Assembly: GCA_022708505.1 (NCBI GenBank)
Contig: JAKIYP010000018.1
Location: 1-35,598 of the forward strand
DNA length: 35,598 nt
From: Bacteroidota bacterium
GTDB taxonomy: Bacteria > Bacteroidota > Bacteroidia > Bacteroidales > Paludibacteraceae
Direction: 5' to 3'
The translations under genes and the position numbers were made by a program. The notes under the pieces were generated by a model. That model did no database searches, had not been told where the DNA came from, and worked only from the letters and a program-made list of their open reading frames with translations. Of this stretch, positions 1 to 8,918 are shown piece after piece; within the stretch, counting starts at the first letter, position 1, and each line of letters begins with the position of its first letter.

Positions 1-1
1 G

Positions 2-91
2 GGTTTTGCCCGATATTTGGATTTGCATCGATATCTGATTAGTAATGTGAATCAGGAGTTGAAAATTAAATTCTTCGCTGCGTTCCCTTAG
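2..91 (+). CDS. possible 3' end of a gene entering from the left
   Basis: Frame 2 is open from the window edge to a TAG at 89-91 and encodes 29 residues beginning GFARYLDLHRYL and ending KFFAAFP. The composition looks protein-like, but the fragment is too short to assign to a family. The last codons run into the left arm of the 31-bp inverted repeat at 88-118, so the natural C-terminus may have been altered by that repeat. The other two forward frames close within about 45 bases. It could equally be a chance open frame; the sequence upstream of the window would settle it. Confidence 0.3.
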   Translation, partial: GFARYLDLHRYLISNVNQELKIKFFAAFP

Positions 92-299
92 ATCCCTCAC
101 TTCCGTTCGGGATGACAACAATTCAGTAAGGTCAAATACCGTCGCACTATCTTTCCATTTATAATTAGATTCTTTACGGCGACGGTTCGGTAACCATAGC
201 ACCCGTCGCTACAAAAATAGAATAGTTATGCTGACTTCTGCCGACGGGAAATATTAATAAAGTGAAAATTGTCATCCCGAACGGAAGTGAGGGATCTAA
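88..299. repeat. 31-bp perfect inverted repeat flanking a 150-bp spacer
   Basis: Bases 88-118 are the exact reverse complement of 269-299. The core of the arm is CCCTCACTTCCGTTCGGGAT. The spacer contains no gene I can support. Short dispersed repeats with a similar core are common in Bacteroidota intergenic DNA, from memory, and this could be either two independent insertions in opposite orientation or the ends of one small non-autonomous element. No target-site duplication was seen next to the arms. Confidence 0.8.
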
Positions 300-402
300 T
301 TTTCTACTACTGATTCGCATTAGTATATAATCAATGCAATGATATTCAGATAAATTTATAACCCTACGATTTCGTATCACCATCCCATCACCATCCCCCT
401 GA

Positions 403-501
403 TCAGCTAAGCTGATTATTACCGACCCCGAACGAACCGGACTGCTGAATGTGATAAAACCGGCACTTGCAGCGGGATATAATACATTTTTATTTAGCTA
501 A
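403..501 (+). pseudogene. short coding-like remnant without a start codon
   Basis: The frame runs from a stop at 400-402 to TAA at 499-501 and has no ATG. It encodes 32 residues including IITDPERTGLLNVIKPALA. Its GC content and codon choice are clearly higher than in the AT-rich DNA on both sides, which is why it looks like the 3' tail of a lost gene. I do not recognise the family. It lies in the otherwise gene-free 600 bases left of the defence island, and could mark the old chromosomal junction. Chance cannot be excluded at this length. Confidence 0.3.
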
Positions 502-613
502 TATGCAGGTAAGTGATTAAAAATGAAAGAAAATTGGGGGTGTGAGTTAAAATTATCAAAATTTATTTTTATGTTTGTAAAGTGAAATTATTTTGATTAT
601 TATTTATATTATA

Positions 614-645
614 TTTCGAGATAATGTAACAAAATATTACTTTAG
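614..645 (+). promoter_or_regulatory. probable promoter of the defence operon
   Basis: TTTC at 614-617 and TACTTTAG at 638-645 are 20 bases apart. They match the Bacteroidota -33/-7 pattern TTTG-N19-21-TAnnTTTG with one mismatch in each box. The start codon of the regulator gene at 667 lies 21 bases beyond the -7 box. No clear operator palindrome was seen around it, although the first gene encodes a DNA-binding protein that may act here. Confidence 0.45.
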
Positions 646-666
646 CAGTTTGAAAATTTTGGCTCA

Positions 667-867
667 ATGAACAGAATTAAAGAAGTATTAGAAGAGAAAG
701 GGATAAAACAGATATGGTTATCTGAAAAACTTGGGAAGAGTTACAACATGGTGAACTCTTACGTGCAAAATAGACAACAGCCAAGATTAGAAGTGCTTTT
801 TGAAATTGCAAAAATTCTCGATGTTGACCCCAAAGAATTAATTAAAACAGAGGAAAGTAAAAAATGA
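667..867 (+). CDS. XRE/Cro-type helix-turn-helix regulator
   Basis: This 66-residue protein is a single Cro/CI-type helix-turn-helix domain. The helix-turn-helix lies at about residues 13-40 ([20 protein letters not shown]), followed by the family's [13 protein letters not shown] and DPKEL segments. Small proteins of this size are typical controllers of restriction-modification and toxin loci, where they bind the promoter of their own operon and delay or tune nuclease expression. The stop codon overlaps the start of the helicase gene (ATGA at 864-867), so the two are probably translationally coupled. The AT-rich composition matches the rest of the island. The regulatory role is inferred from context; the fold assignment is firm. 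Confidence 0.88.
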   Translation: MNRIKEVLEEKGIKQIWLSEKLGKSYNMVNSYVQNRQQPRLEVLFEIAKILDVDPKELIKTEESKK

Positions 868-3800
868 TTTTAGATAACGAGAACGAAAATAAAAAAGTCC
901 ATGAATGGATTTCTCAATATACAGAAGCAGGTAAGCTGGATATTGTAACAGGCTATTTTACCATTGGAGCATTGGCATTTTTATCCAGACAGACGAATGA
1001 AAAAATAAGTGATTTCCGTTTAGTATTAGGTGATATTGTAAATGTTGACATTGAGGACAATAGACCATTAGATTTATTGAATGAAAATATTAGTATTGAA
1101 GCATCTTTAAAACTCAGTAGTGTTGCACAAGAAGCCGTAAATTTTCTGAAACAGGATAAAGTCATTGCCAAAACACTTGAACCTAATTTCTGTCATGCAA
1201 AAAGTTATTTGTTTAATCCGGCTGAAAATGATGATAGAAAGAAATACTTCATATCGGGTAGTTCAAATCTAACAGAAGCTGGAATTGGATTAAAAACAAC
1301 AAATAATGTTGAATTAAATATTGCTGAAACCGGGAACAATAACCAATACAAAGAACTTGCAAGTTGGTTTGAGAACCTTTGGATTAAACCGCAAGCTCAT
1401 AAGGATAAGACAATTATTCGCACTGATGGAACCCGAACTAAGATTGATTTTAAGGAATACCTGATTCACGAAATAGAGCAAATATTTATCAAGTACACGC
1501 CAAGAGAGATTTATTTCAAAATACTATTTGAACTTTTCGGTTCTCAGCTTATTGAGCAAGAAAACGACCCTGATTTTAGCAGACAGGTTGGTCGTTTGGA
1601 AAATAGTGTAATTTATAATGCGTTATATGACTTCCAGAAGAAAGGCGTATTAAGTTTAATCCGTATGCTTCAAAAATACAATGGAGCTATATTGGCTGAT
1701 GCTGTTGGTTTGGGGAAAACATGGAGCGCTTTGGCTGTCATGAAGTTCTTTCAGTTGCAAGGGCGCGAAGTTTTGTTGCTTTGTCCAAAGAAACTTGAAA
1801 ACAACTGGAAAAGGTATAGAAAAAATCAGGAGTCAAAATTCGAGAAAGACCAGTTTGATTTCTTTGTTCGTTTCCATACCGATATGATTGAAGAACGACT
1901 TGAAAAATATGATGACCGGGCGGATAAGTATTTCAACAACGATAAACCCAAGCTTATTGTGATTGATGAAAGTCATAATTTAAGAAATGATAAGTCGAAT
2001 GGTTACAAGTTTTTATTAGAACGTATTCTAAAACCAAACGAAGATATTAAAGTACTGTTGCTTTCAGCTACACCAATTAATAATTCTCTGAATGACATTC
2101 GTAACCAGTTTAAATTAATGGTTCAGGGCGATGTGCAGGGATATCATGAAAAATTGGGTGTTAGAAATATTGAATATACCTTCCGTACGGCTCAAAAAGC
2201 TTTTAACGAGTGGAGAGAGGACGATAAACCCAAAATAAGCGAGTTTATAAAAAAACTACCTGCGAATTTCTTCACACTAACTGATTCATTGACGGTTGCC
2301 CGTACCCGTGATATGATTAACGGGCACCAGAAGGAACTAATTTTCCCTCGTAAGGAAAAACCAATAAATCTTTTTGTTACTCCTCATGAAATTGGGAATT
2401 TTGAAACATTTGAAGAATTATTTGACCATTTCCCACCTATGCTATCGGGTTATCAGCCTTCGTTTTATGTAGACATAAATGAAAAGGAGAAAAATGTTTT
2501 GCATGATGAAAGGCAGCGTGATCGTTTTCTTGTTAAGATGATGTACATTTTAATGGTTAAACGTTTAGAATCATCGTGGTACTCGTTTTATTCTACCATT
2601 GAAAAGATCAAGAACCACCATCAAAACGCGTTGGATAAAATTAAAAATTACCTTGAAAATAAGCAAAATCAAACAGTTGATGAAATAGATAACAACCAAT
2701 TTGAAGAAGATGAGTTAGAAGAACAATACGAAGAGTTTACATTAGGCAAAAAACGTAAAATAAGCCTCTCTGAAATTGATGCAGCAGGTAATATCGAAAA
2801 CTTCAAAAAGGATTTAAAGAAAGATTTGGATGCGTTGGATAACCTCTATATTAATCTTCAAAAATTTGAGACGCGTGTTAAAAAGGAAATTGACAAACCA
2901 AACAATATAAATTCAATTGATAATAAACTTGAGGAGCTAATCAAACAAATTCAATCCAAACGTTTAAAAGGGGATAATGCAAACAATCAGAAGGTTGTTG
3001 TTTTTACTGTATATCGGGATACTGCCAAATACCTTTTTGACCAGTTAAAAGCAAGGGGATTTAATAACCTTGCCATGGTTTCGGGCTCAGGGTCATTAAC
3101 TTCTGATTCGAATGAAGAAACTAAAAACTTTGAATCAATACTTGAACGCTTTGCACCATTTACGAAACTTTACAAGGAAAAAGAGTGGGATTTCGAGCCT
3201 GGAAAGCATAAAGCAAATGCATATCACGAATGGGTTAAATGGATAGCTGAAAACCATCCCAAAACTCATCAGAAATTACAAAACCCTATTGATATTTTAA
3301 TTGCAACCGATGCATTAAGTGAAGGTCAAAACTTACAGGATGCTGATATGGTGATTAATTATGACATCCACTGGAATCCTGTACGAATTATTCAACGATT
3401 GGGTCGTATCGACCGCTTAGGATCGCCAAACGAGAAGATTTTCGGTATCAACTTCTGGCCTTCAAAAAACATAAACAATTACCTTGATTTACAGGGACGC
3501 ATAGAGCAACGAATGGCTGCGATGAAACTGGCAGGTGCAGAAGTGAACCTTGAATTCTCAGATAGCTTCAAAGAAATGGCTGAGGATGAGAGTCTTGAAA
3601 ATCGTTTGAAAGCCCGGATGATGGAGCAAATGCAAACTTCCTGGGATGATATTGAAGTGAGCGACCAGGGACTTGGCTTTGACGATTTATCGCTCGAAAA
3701 ATACCGACAAGATTTATTTGAGGAGTTCAATAAAGACAAAGCAAAATACCAACGCATGCCCAAAGGGGTGTATTCAGGCTTCAAGTCTGATATAAATATT

Positions 3801-4250
3801 TGTTCAAAAGACGGTATTATTGCGCTTTTAGGTTATCCTTCGAAACCGGAAAAACATCGTGAACATATTTACAAAGTGTTTGATTTAATCTACATCGATT
3901 ATAAAGGGGATATGGTTTTGCTGAACCAAAAAGAGGTTTTGGATGCAATTACCTATCACAAAGACAGGGAGCGTTTTGTTCTCGATGCCATTGATAAAGG
4001 CGACGAATCGGCAATACAAGAATTAGTAAATGCACTGAAAAATTATTTGGATAGTCAGGCAACCGAAACCGAAGTACAAGCTGATGGCACGGTAAAAAAA
4101 TCAATGGGCAAAGAAGCCAAAGACGTTTTGGACAAACTCCGTAAAGGCGATAAAGGAGCATTGGCACGCGTGAAACAAAACGTGAAGGTTGATGAAAAAT
4201 ATCAACTCGACAGTTTTGATTTAATAGCCTGGCTGTTGGTATCAGTTTAA
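864..4250 (+). CDS. PLD-nuclease/SNF2-like helicase fusion, restriction subunit
   Basis: This 1128-residue protein has two parts. The N-terminal ~200 residues carry a phospholipase-D-type motif: H111-x-K113, then GSSN at 132-135, as in PLD nucleases such as BfiI. The rest is a superfamily 2 helicase: motif I GLGKT 282-286, motif II DESH 368-371, motif III LLLSATP, a motif V-like segment [12 protein letters not shown], and motif [10 protein letters not shown] 844-851. A long charged, lysine/glutamate-rich insertion sits between the two RecA lobes, and about 270 residues follow motif VI. The likely role is ATP-driven translocation on DNA coupled to cleavage of unmodified invader DNA, like an HsdR subunit with a PLD in place of a PD-(D/E)XK nuclease. 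It starts inside the stop codon of the regulator gene. DrmD-like DISARM helicases are the closest comparison I can name. Activity is inferred from motifs. Confidence 0.88.
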   Translation: MILDNENENKKVHEWISQYTEAGKLDIVTGYFTIGALAFLSRQTNEKISDFRLVLGDIVNVDIEDNRPLDLLNENISIEASLKLSSVAQEAVNFLKQDKVIAKTLEPNFCHAKSYLFNPAENDDRKKYFISGSSNLTEAGIGLKTTNNVELNIAETGNNNQYKELASWFENLWIKPQAHKDKTIIRTDGTRTKIDFKEYLIHEIEQIFIKYTPREIYFKILFELFGSQLIEQENDPDFSRQVGRLENSVIYNALYDFQKKGVLSLIRMLQKYNGAILADAVGLGKTWSALAVMKFFQLQGREVLLLCPKKLENNWKRYRKNQESKFEKDQFDFFVRFHTDMIEERLEKYDDRADKYFNNDKPKLIVIDESHNLRNDKSNGYKFLLERILKPNEDIKVLLLSATPINNSLNDIRNQFKLMVQGDVQGYHEKLGVRNIEYTFRTAQKAFNEWREDDKPKISEFIKKLPANFFTLTDSLTVARTRDMINGHQKELIFPRKEKPINLFVTPHEIGNFETFEELFDHFPPMLSGYQPSFYVDINEKEKNVLHDERQRDRFLVKMMYILMVKRLESSWYSFYSTIEKIKNHHQNALDKIKNYLENKQNQTVDEIDNNQFEEDELEEQYEEFTLGKKRKISLSEIDAAGNIENFKKDLKKDLDALDNLYINLQKFETRVKKEIDKPNNINSIDNKLEELIKQIQSKRLKGDNANNQKVVVFTVYRDTAKYLFDQLKARGFNNLAMVSGSGSLTSDSNEETKNFESILERFAPFTKLYKEKEWDFEPGKHKANAYHEWVKWIAENHPKTHQKLQNPIDILIATDALSEGQNLQDADMVINYDIHWNPVRIIQRLGRIDRLGSPNEKIFGINFWPSKNINNYLDLQGRIEQRMAAMKLAGAEVNLEFSDSFKEMAEDESLENRLKARMMEQMQTSWDDIEVSDQGLGFDDLSLEKYRQDLFEEFNKDKAKYQRMPKGVYSGFKSDINICSKDGIIALLGYPSKPEKHREHIYKVFDLIYIDYKGDMVLLNQKEVLDAITYHKDRERFVLDAIDKGDESAIQELVNALKNYLDSQATETEVQADGTVKKSMGKEAKDVLDKLRKGDKGALARVKQNVKVDEKYQLDSFDLIAWLLVSV

Positions 4251-4319
4251 CTATGGCGATTTTGCCCGATTTTAACACATCTGGTTCAATAATTTTCAGA
4301 AAAATATTACGTTCAACTT

Positions 4320-5135
4320 ATGGCAAAAAATAAAACAATAAATATTGATGGCACTGAGATTTCAATTATAGGTCAGGAACAGCACGACTATATTTCGCTT
4401 ACCGATATGGCCCGAAGTCAATTTCAAGATGTTGTTATCATAAAATGGCTAAGCTTAAAAAGCACAATTGAATATCTTGGGGAATGGGAAGCCTTATACA
4501 ACCCGGATTTTAATTATACCGAATTCGGTACAATTAAAAATGCATCCGGAAGTAATAACTTTGTTTTATCTGTAAAAAACTGGATCGATGCGACCAATGC
4601 CATCGGGATCTTCGCGAAAGCAGGGAGATATGGTGGTACTTATGCACACAAAGACATAGCTTTTCAATTTGGAATGTGGATTAGCCCCAAATTTCAACTT
4701 TTGCTCATAAAAGAATATCAACGCCTCAAAGAGGAAGAGAACAACCGCCAAAAACTCGATTGGAACCTGCAACGCACCCTTGCCAAAGTCAATTATACAA
4801 TTCATACCGATGCCATTAAGGAAAGATTGATTCCTGAAAGACTTACCTCAAAACAAACTTCCATAATTTATGCTTCCGAAGCGGATTTGTTAAATATGGC
4901 GCTTTTTGGTAAAACAGCTTTCGATTGGCGGACTGAAAATCCGGATGCAAAAGGAAATATCAGGGATGATGCTACACTTGAGCAACTCGTTGTACTCTCT
5001 AATCTTGAAAGTATCAATGCCGTGCTGATACGACAGGGATTAAACCAGCCTGAAAGACTTGCTCAACTGAACCAAATTGCCATTGCACAAATGACTTCTT
5101 TGGTCAATAACACGAACATAAAAAAATTGAAATAA
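4320..5135 (+). CDS. KilA-N domain protein
   Basis: This 271-residue protein has a KilA-N DNA-binding domain at about residues 20-140. It is recognised by the entry segment YISLTDMAR at 24-32 and the closing block YAHKDIAFQFGMWISPKF at 108-125. KilA-N domains occur in phage antirepressors and in Bacteroidota restriction-modification loci, where they are often inserted between subunit genes. The C-terminal half (about 140-271) is helical, without motifs I recognise. The gene lies 69 bases after the helicase, and its stop codon directly abuts the ATG of the methyltransferase gene, so co-translation is likely. It could be an accessory specificity factor, a phage-sensing component or a passenger; the sequence does not decide this. 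Confidence 0.85.
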   Translation: MAKNKTINIDGTEISIIGQEQHDYISLTDMARSQFQDVVIIKWLSLKSTIEYLGEWEALYNPDFNYTEFGTIKNASGSNNFVLSVKNWIDATNAIGIFAKAGRYGGTYAHKDIAFQFGMWISPKFQLLLIKEYQRLKEEENNRQKLDWNLQRTLAKVNYTIHTDAIKERLIPERLTSKQTSIIYASEADLLNMALFGKTAFDWRTENPDAKGNIRDDATLEQLVVLSNLESINAVLIRQGLNQPERLAQLNQIAIAQMTSLVNNTNIKKLK

Positions 5136-8100
5136 ATGGATTTAAAAAAGTTCAAAGAAGCTCGATTTCTGGAGGCTATCAAAGCATTATTCGAAGGATT
5201 ACAAGTCCCTGTAAACTATGTTACCGATGAACCTACAACGGCAAAGGAAATTTTAAAAGATACCTACAAAGAAAACAGTACGTTTCAACTCGTAAACGAA
5301 GTGTATTTCGTGGGGATGGTTGACGATGCTGCTTTTGAAGGCAACAAAAGTATTGCTGTGGACAACATAAAATCGGATTACGATGGTATTCTGATTTTTG
5401 GCATAACCCTCAACCAACGTGAAAACAACTTGTTACCAACCCGTTCGCAATTGGCTGAAATTTCGAGGGCATTTAACCGGGAGTTTTATTATACGCCCGT
5501 TGTATTGGTTTTTAAATATGCTGATAATAATAAACAATACATTGCATTTGCCAATACCGAACGCCTGCAATACAAACAAGCATGGCGTGAAGGCGAAAAA
5601 GCAGGTAAGGTGTCGTTGTTGCGTGATATTGATTTTGAAAAGCCTCACCGTGGACACGAAGATATTATTAATCAACTCCGTATTCAAACTTCGGGTGTAA
5701 AAGCTATTGATTCTTTTGCTAAACTATATGCGTATTGGCAGGAAGTTTTTAGTGTGAGCGTTCTCAATAAGCGTTTTTATCAGGAACTTTCGAACTGGTA
5801 TTTTTGGGCGGTTAAGCAGGTTACTTTCCCGGGAAAACCGACCGAAGCCGATGCTATAAAGAAGAATGCCAAATTGGAGGATTTGATTCAGGAACACAAT
5901 GCCACCAATGTAATTCGACTACTTACCCGATTGTTATTTACCTGGTTTATCAAAGAAAAGAAACTGATTCCCGAAGAGCTTTTCGACCTTGATGCGCTGC
6001 AAAAGGATATTTTGAACGAAATTGCACCCTATCACGAAAACGGCTTGTTTATTCAGGCAAATAAGGAAAGTATCTATTACAGGGCAATCCTCCAAAACTT
6101 GTTTTTTGCTTCGCTTAACTGCCCAATAAAACCTGACGGAGCCGACTCCCGCGAACGTGGTTTCCGTGGCGATGGTTATGGCACACACCGAGGCATTGAT
6201 TATTTGATGCGTTACAAACGCTATTTTAAAAATCCGGATGCTTTTCTGGAACTAATGAACCAAACTGTTCCGTTCTTAAATGGGGGATTGTTTGAATGTC
6301 TGGACGATAAATTTAACAATACATATATTGATGGTTTCTCCGATAACATGACAAAAGGGGAACAATTGATTGTTCCCGATTACCTGTTTTTTGGTACGCA
6401 TGAAGAAGTTGATTTAAGCGCCGAATACGGGGTTAATAATAACACGACTAAGCGAGCTGCTGTAAAAGGATTGATCAATATTCTAAAATCGTACAAGTTT
6501 ACCATTACCGAAAATACCCCAATTGAAGAAGACGTTGCGCTCGATCCAGAATTGTTGGGTAAAGTATTCGAAAACCTGTTGGCAAGTTACAATCACGAAA
6601 CCAAAACAACAGCCCGCAAGCAAACAGGCTCGTTTTATACTCCCCGTGAGATTGTAAATTACATGGTGGACGAAAGCCTGATTGCTTACCTGAAAAATGC
6701 CGTAACCGATTGGGAAATGGACGAAAAGCAGGTGGATGAGAAGCTGCACCAACTGGCTTCGTTCGATGCCAAAAACCCATTTGCCGAAAACCAAAAACTT
6801 ACACGCGACATTGTTGCAGCCCTTGACCGCTGTAAAATACTCGACCCTGCTTGCGGTTCGGGTGCTTTCCCCATGGGTGTGTTGCAAAAGATGGTGCACA
6901 TGCTGCAAAAACTCGACCCCGACAACCTGATTTGGAAAGAGGTACAAGTACAAAAAGTGCAGGAAGAAACCAGCGAAGTGTTTAAAACAATTGAAGACAA
7001 AGGCGAACGGGAGGAAAAACTGAAAGAGATTAACAATGCTTTCGACAAACGGGTTAACGACCCTGATTATGCCCGTAAACTTTACCTGATTGAAAATTGC
7101 ATTTATGGCGTGGATATTCAACCTATCGCCACGCAAATTTCAAAATTGCGTTTCTTTATATCATTGGTAGTCGACCAAAAAAGTAATACGAAGGTCGATG
7201 AGAATTTTGGTGTTCGGACATTGCCAAATCTTGAAACCAAATTTGTGACTGCCAATACGTTGATAGGAATTGAAAAGCCAGATGCTCAGCTTAGTTTATA
7301 TGATACCAAAGAAGTTAAAGAATTAGAAACAGAACTGAAAAAAGTACGGCATAAGCTGTTTAGTGCCCGTACCAAAGACACTAAACTAAAATACCGCCAA
7401 CGTGATGAAGAATTGCGGAATGCTATTGCGGAAGAATTGGAAAGCAACGGCTGGAAGAGCGATACTGCTCAAAAATTAGCGAAATGGGATCCGTATGACC
7501 AAAACGCTTCTTCACCTTTTTTTGACCCGGAATGGATGTTTGATATTGCTGATGGATTTGATGTGGTGATTGGAAATCCACCATATAAAATAGTTAAATC
7601 AACAAATACTGAAAAATCTGTTTTGAAGGAGTATCTAAAGTACTATACGGCAGATTTTAAAGTAAATCTTTATGCTCTTTTTTTAGAGAGATCTTTAACC
7701 CTAGGTAAGAATTCCACTTCAATTCACAACTATATTATTCCAGACACATCTTTGAACTTACCTGCATTCAAGAAATTGAGAGACTTATTGGCCTTAAAGA
7801 ATAGGCTTTTAAGAATTTCCTACTATGATGAGAGAGTTTTCGAAAATGCAGAAGTTGGTAAGTCTATAATATTGAATTACCAAAAAGATAAATCTTTAAG
7901 TAAGATTGAATTCTTTCACTTTACCTCAATTGAAAAAGTTAAGAAAACAACTCTTGATATTGATAAAATTAAAAGTGATTCAGAATTACGACTAGTATTA
8001 AAAGAGAGTAATACATCAAATATGGCATTTGAAATGATAAATTCAATTAAAACTAAAATAAGTAATTTCTGTGACGTATATGATGGAATAAACCCTGGTA

Positions 8101-8915
8101 GCAAGGAATTGAAGGATGTGTTTATTAATACCCAAAAATTAACTCACTCAAAAAAAGTAATTGACGGAAAAGATTTTAATAAATTCACTCCAATTGAATG
8201 GTCTGGAATTTATGTTCAATACGATGAAAACTTAGTCGAATTAGAAAGAAATAAATTAAAGAAAATAGGTAAACCCTTTACCGCAAGAATAATCAAAAAG
8301 ACTAATTTTTTCGAAAAAAACAAAGTAATAACACGTCAAACTTCCGATACAATCATTGCGACTTTAGATGAAGTTGGTTATTATACTAAAAATAGTGTTC
8401 ATTCAACCTTGATAAAGAAGGAATACAAAAATATTCTTTCTCTTAAAATTATTTGTTCACTATATAATTCAAAGCTGATTGATTGGTTTTATAGGACAAA
8501 ATCAATGGAATCTGGGAGACTCTTTCCTCAAGTGAAAATTGAAAGACTCAATGATTTACCTGTACCAAACAAGGAAATACTATTAAATAAAAAATTAGTG
8601 CTAGAGCTATTGTGCTCGTTTTTACAATATAAATACTCCTTAAAATTACAAGAAGTTTTAGATGCAGTTGTTTTCAACCTTTACTTCCCCGACCACATGC
8701 AAGAACGTGAAATAGACGTACTTCAATTTGTAGAGCGAGATATAGAAAAAGTAATGCAAGGCAGGGAGTTTGAAAAACTAAGCGATACCGAAAAAGAACA
8801 CGTAATTGAGCAATTGCACCAAACCTGGAGTCACCCCGATAGTGAGGTTCGCAACCGCATAAAACTGTTTGCTGTTCGTAGCCCTGAGATTCTTAAACCT
8901 ATTTTGGAGAGCTAA
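5136..8915 (+). CDS. Eco57I-like N6-adenine DNA methyltransferase with target-recognition region
   Basis: This 1259-residue protein is a gamma-class type adenine methyltransferase. Motif I is DPACGSG at 570-576 and the catalytic motif IV is NPPY at 814-817; [13 protein letters not shown] lies just before motif I. About 530 residues precede the methyltransferase core, with no clear PD-(D/E)XK signature, so this is not an obvious single-chain type IIG enzyme. Residues from about 820 to 1170 should form the target-recognition domain, followed by a conserved C-terminal tail ([19 protein letters not shown]). The role is presumably to mark host DNA and supply sequence specificity to the PLD helicase. 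No separate HsdS is present. The target-recognition stretch is much more AT-rich than the core, suggesting exchange by recombination. PglX (BREX) and DrmMI (DISARM) are related in type. The start directly follows the KilA-N stop codon. Confidence 0.9.
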   Translation: MDLKKFKEARFLEAIKALFEGLQVPVNYVTDEPTTAKEILKDTYKENSTFQLVNEVYFVGMVDDAAFEGNKSIAVDNIKSDYDGILIFGITLNQRENNLLPTRSQLAEISRAFNREFYYTPVVLVFKYADNNKQYIAFANTERLQYKQAWREGEKAGKVSLLRDIDFEKPHRGHEDIINQLRIQTSGVKAIDSFAKLYAYWQEVFSVSVLNKRFYQELSNWYFWAVKQVTFPGKPTEADAIKKNAKLEDLIQEHNATNVIRLLTRLLFTWFIKEKKLIPEELFDLDALQKDILNEIAPYHENGLFIQANKESIYYRAILQNLFFASLNCPIKPDGADSRERGFRGDGYGTHRGIDYLMRYKRYFKNPDAFLELMNQTVPFLNGGLFECLDDKFNNTYIDGFSDNMTKGEQLIVPDYLFFGTHEEVDLSAEYGVNNNTTKRAAVKGLINILKSYKFTITENTPIEEDVALDPELLGKVFENLLASYNHETKTTARKQTGSFYTPREIVNYMVDESLIAYLKNAVTDWEMDEKQVDEKLHQLASFDAKNPFAENQKLTRDIVAALDRCKILDPACGSGAFPMGVLQKMVHMLQKLDPDNLIWKEVQVQKVQEETSEVFKTIEDKGEREEKLKEINNAFDKRVNDPDYARKLYLIENCIYGVDIQPIATQISKLRFFISLVVDQKSNTKVDENFGVRTLPNLETKFVTANTLIGIEKPDAQLSLYDTKEVKELETELKKVRHKLFSARTKDTKLKYRQRDEELRNAIAEELESNGWKSDTAQKLAKWDPYDQNASSPFFDPEWMFDIADGFDVVIGNPPYKIVKSTNTEKSVLKEYLKYYTADFKVNLYALFLERSLTLGKNSTSIHNYIIPDTSLNLPAFKKLRDLLALKNRLLRISYYDERVFENAEVGKSIILNYQKDKSLSKIEFFHFTSIEKVKKTTLDIDKIKSDSELRLVLKESNTSNMAFEMINSIKTKISNFCDVYDGINPGSKELKDVFINTQKLTHSKKVIDGKDFNKFTPIEWSGIYVQYDENLVELERNKLKKIGKPFTARIIKKTNFFEKNKVITRQTSDTIIATLDEVGYYTKNSVHSTLIKKEYKNILSLKIICSLYNSKLIDWFYRTKSMESGRLFPQVKIERLNDLPVPNKEILLNKKLVLELLCSFLQYKYSLKLQEVLDAVVFNLYFPDHMQEREIDVLQFVERDIEKVMQGREFEKLSDTEKEHVIEQLHQTWSHPDSEVRNRIKLFAVRSPEILKPILES

Positions 8916-8918
8916 GTC

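Noticed and set aside
174-383. Minus-strand open frame of 69 codons in the left non-coding region
   Set aside because: It crosses the right arm of the 31-bp inverted repeat and shows no domain-like pattern; the composition is that of intergenic DNA.
4251-4319. Terminator or promoter between the helicase and KilA-N genes
   Set aside because: The 69-base gap has no hairpin with a T-tract and no TAnnTTTG box at a suitable place.
6483-7136. Minus-strand open frame of 217 codons
   Set aside because: It lies wholly inside the methyltransferase core, is rich in Phe, Val and His as expected of an antisense frame, and shows no family motif.
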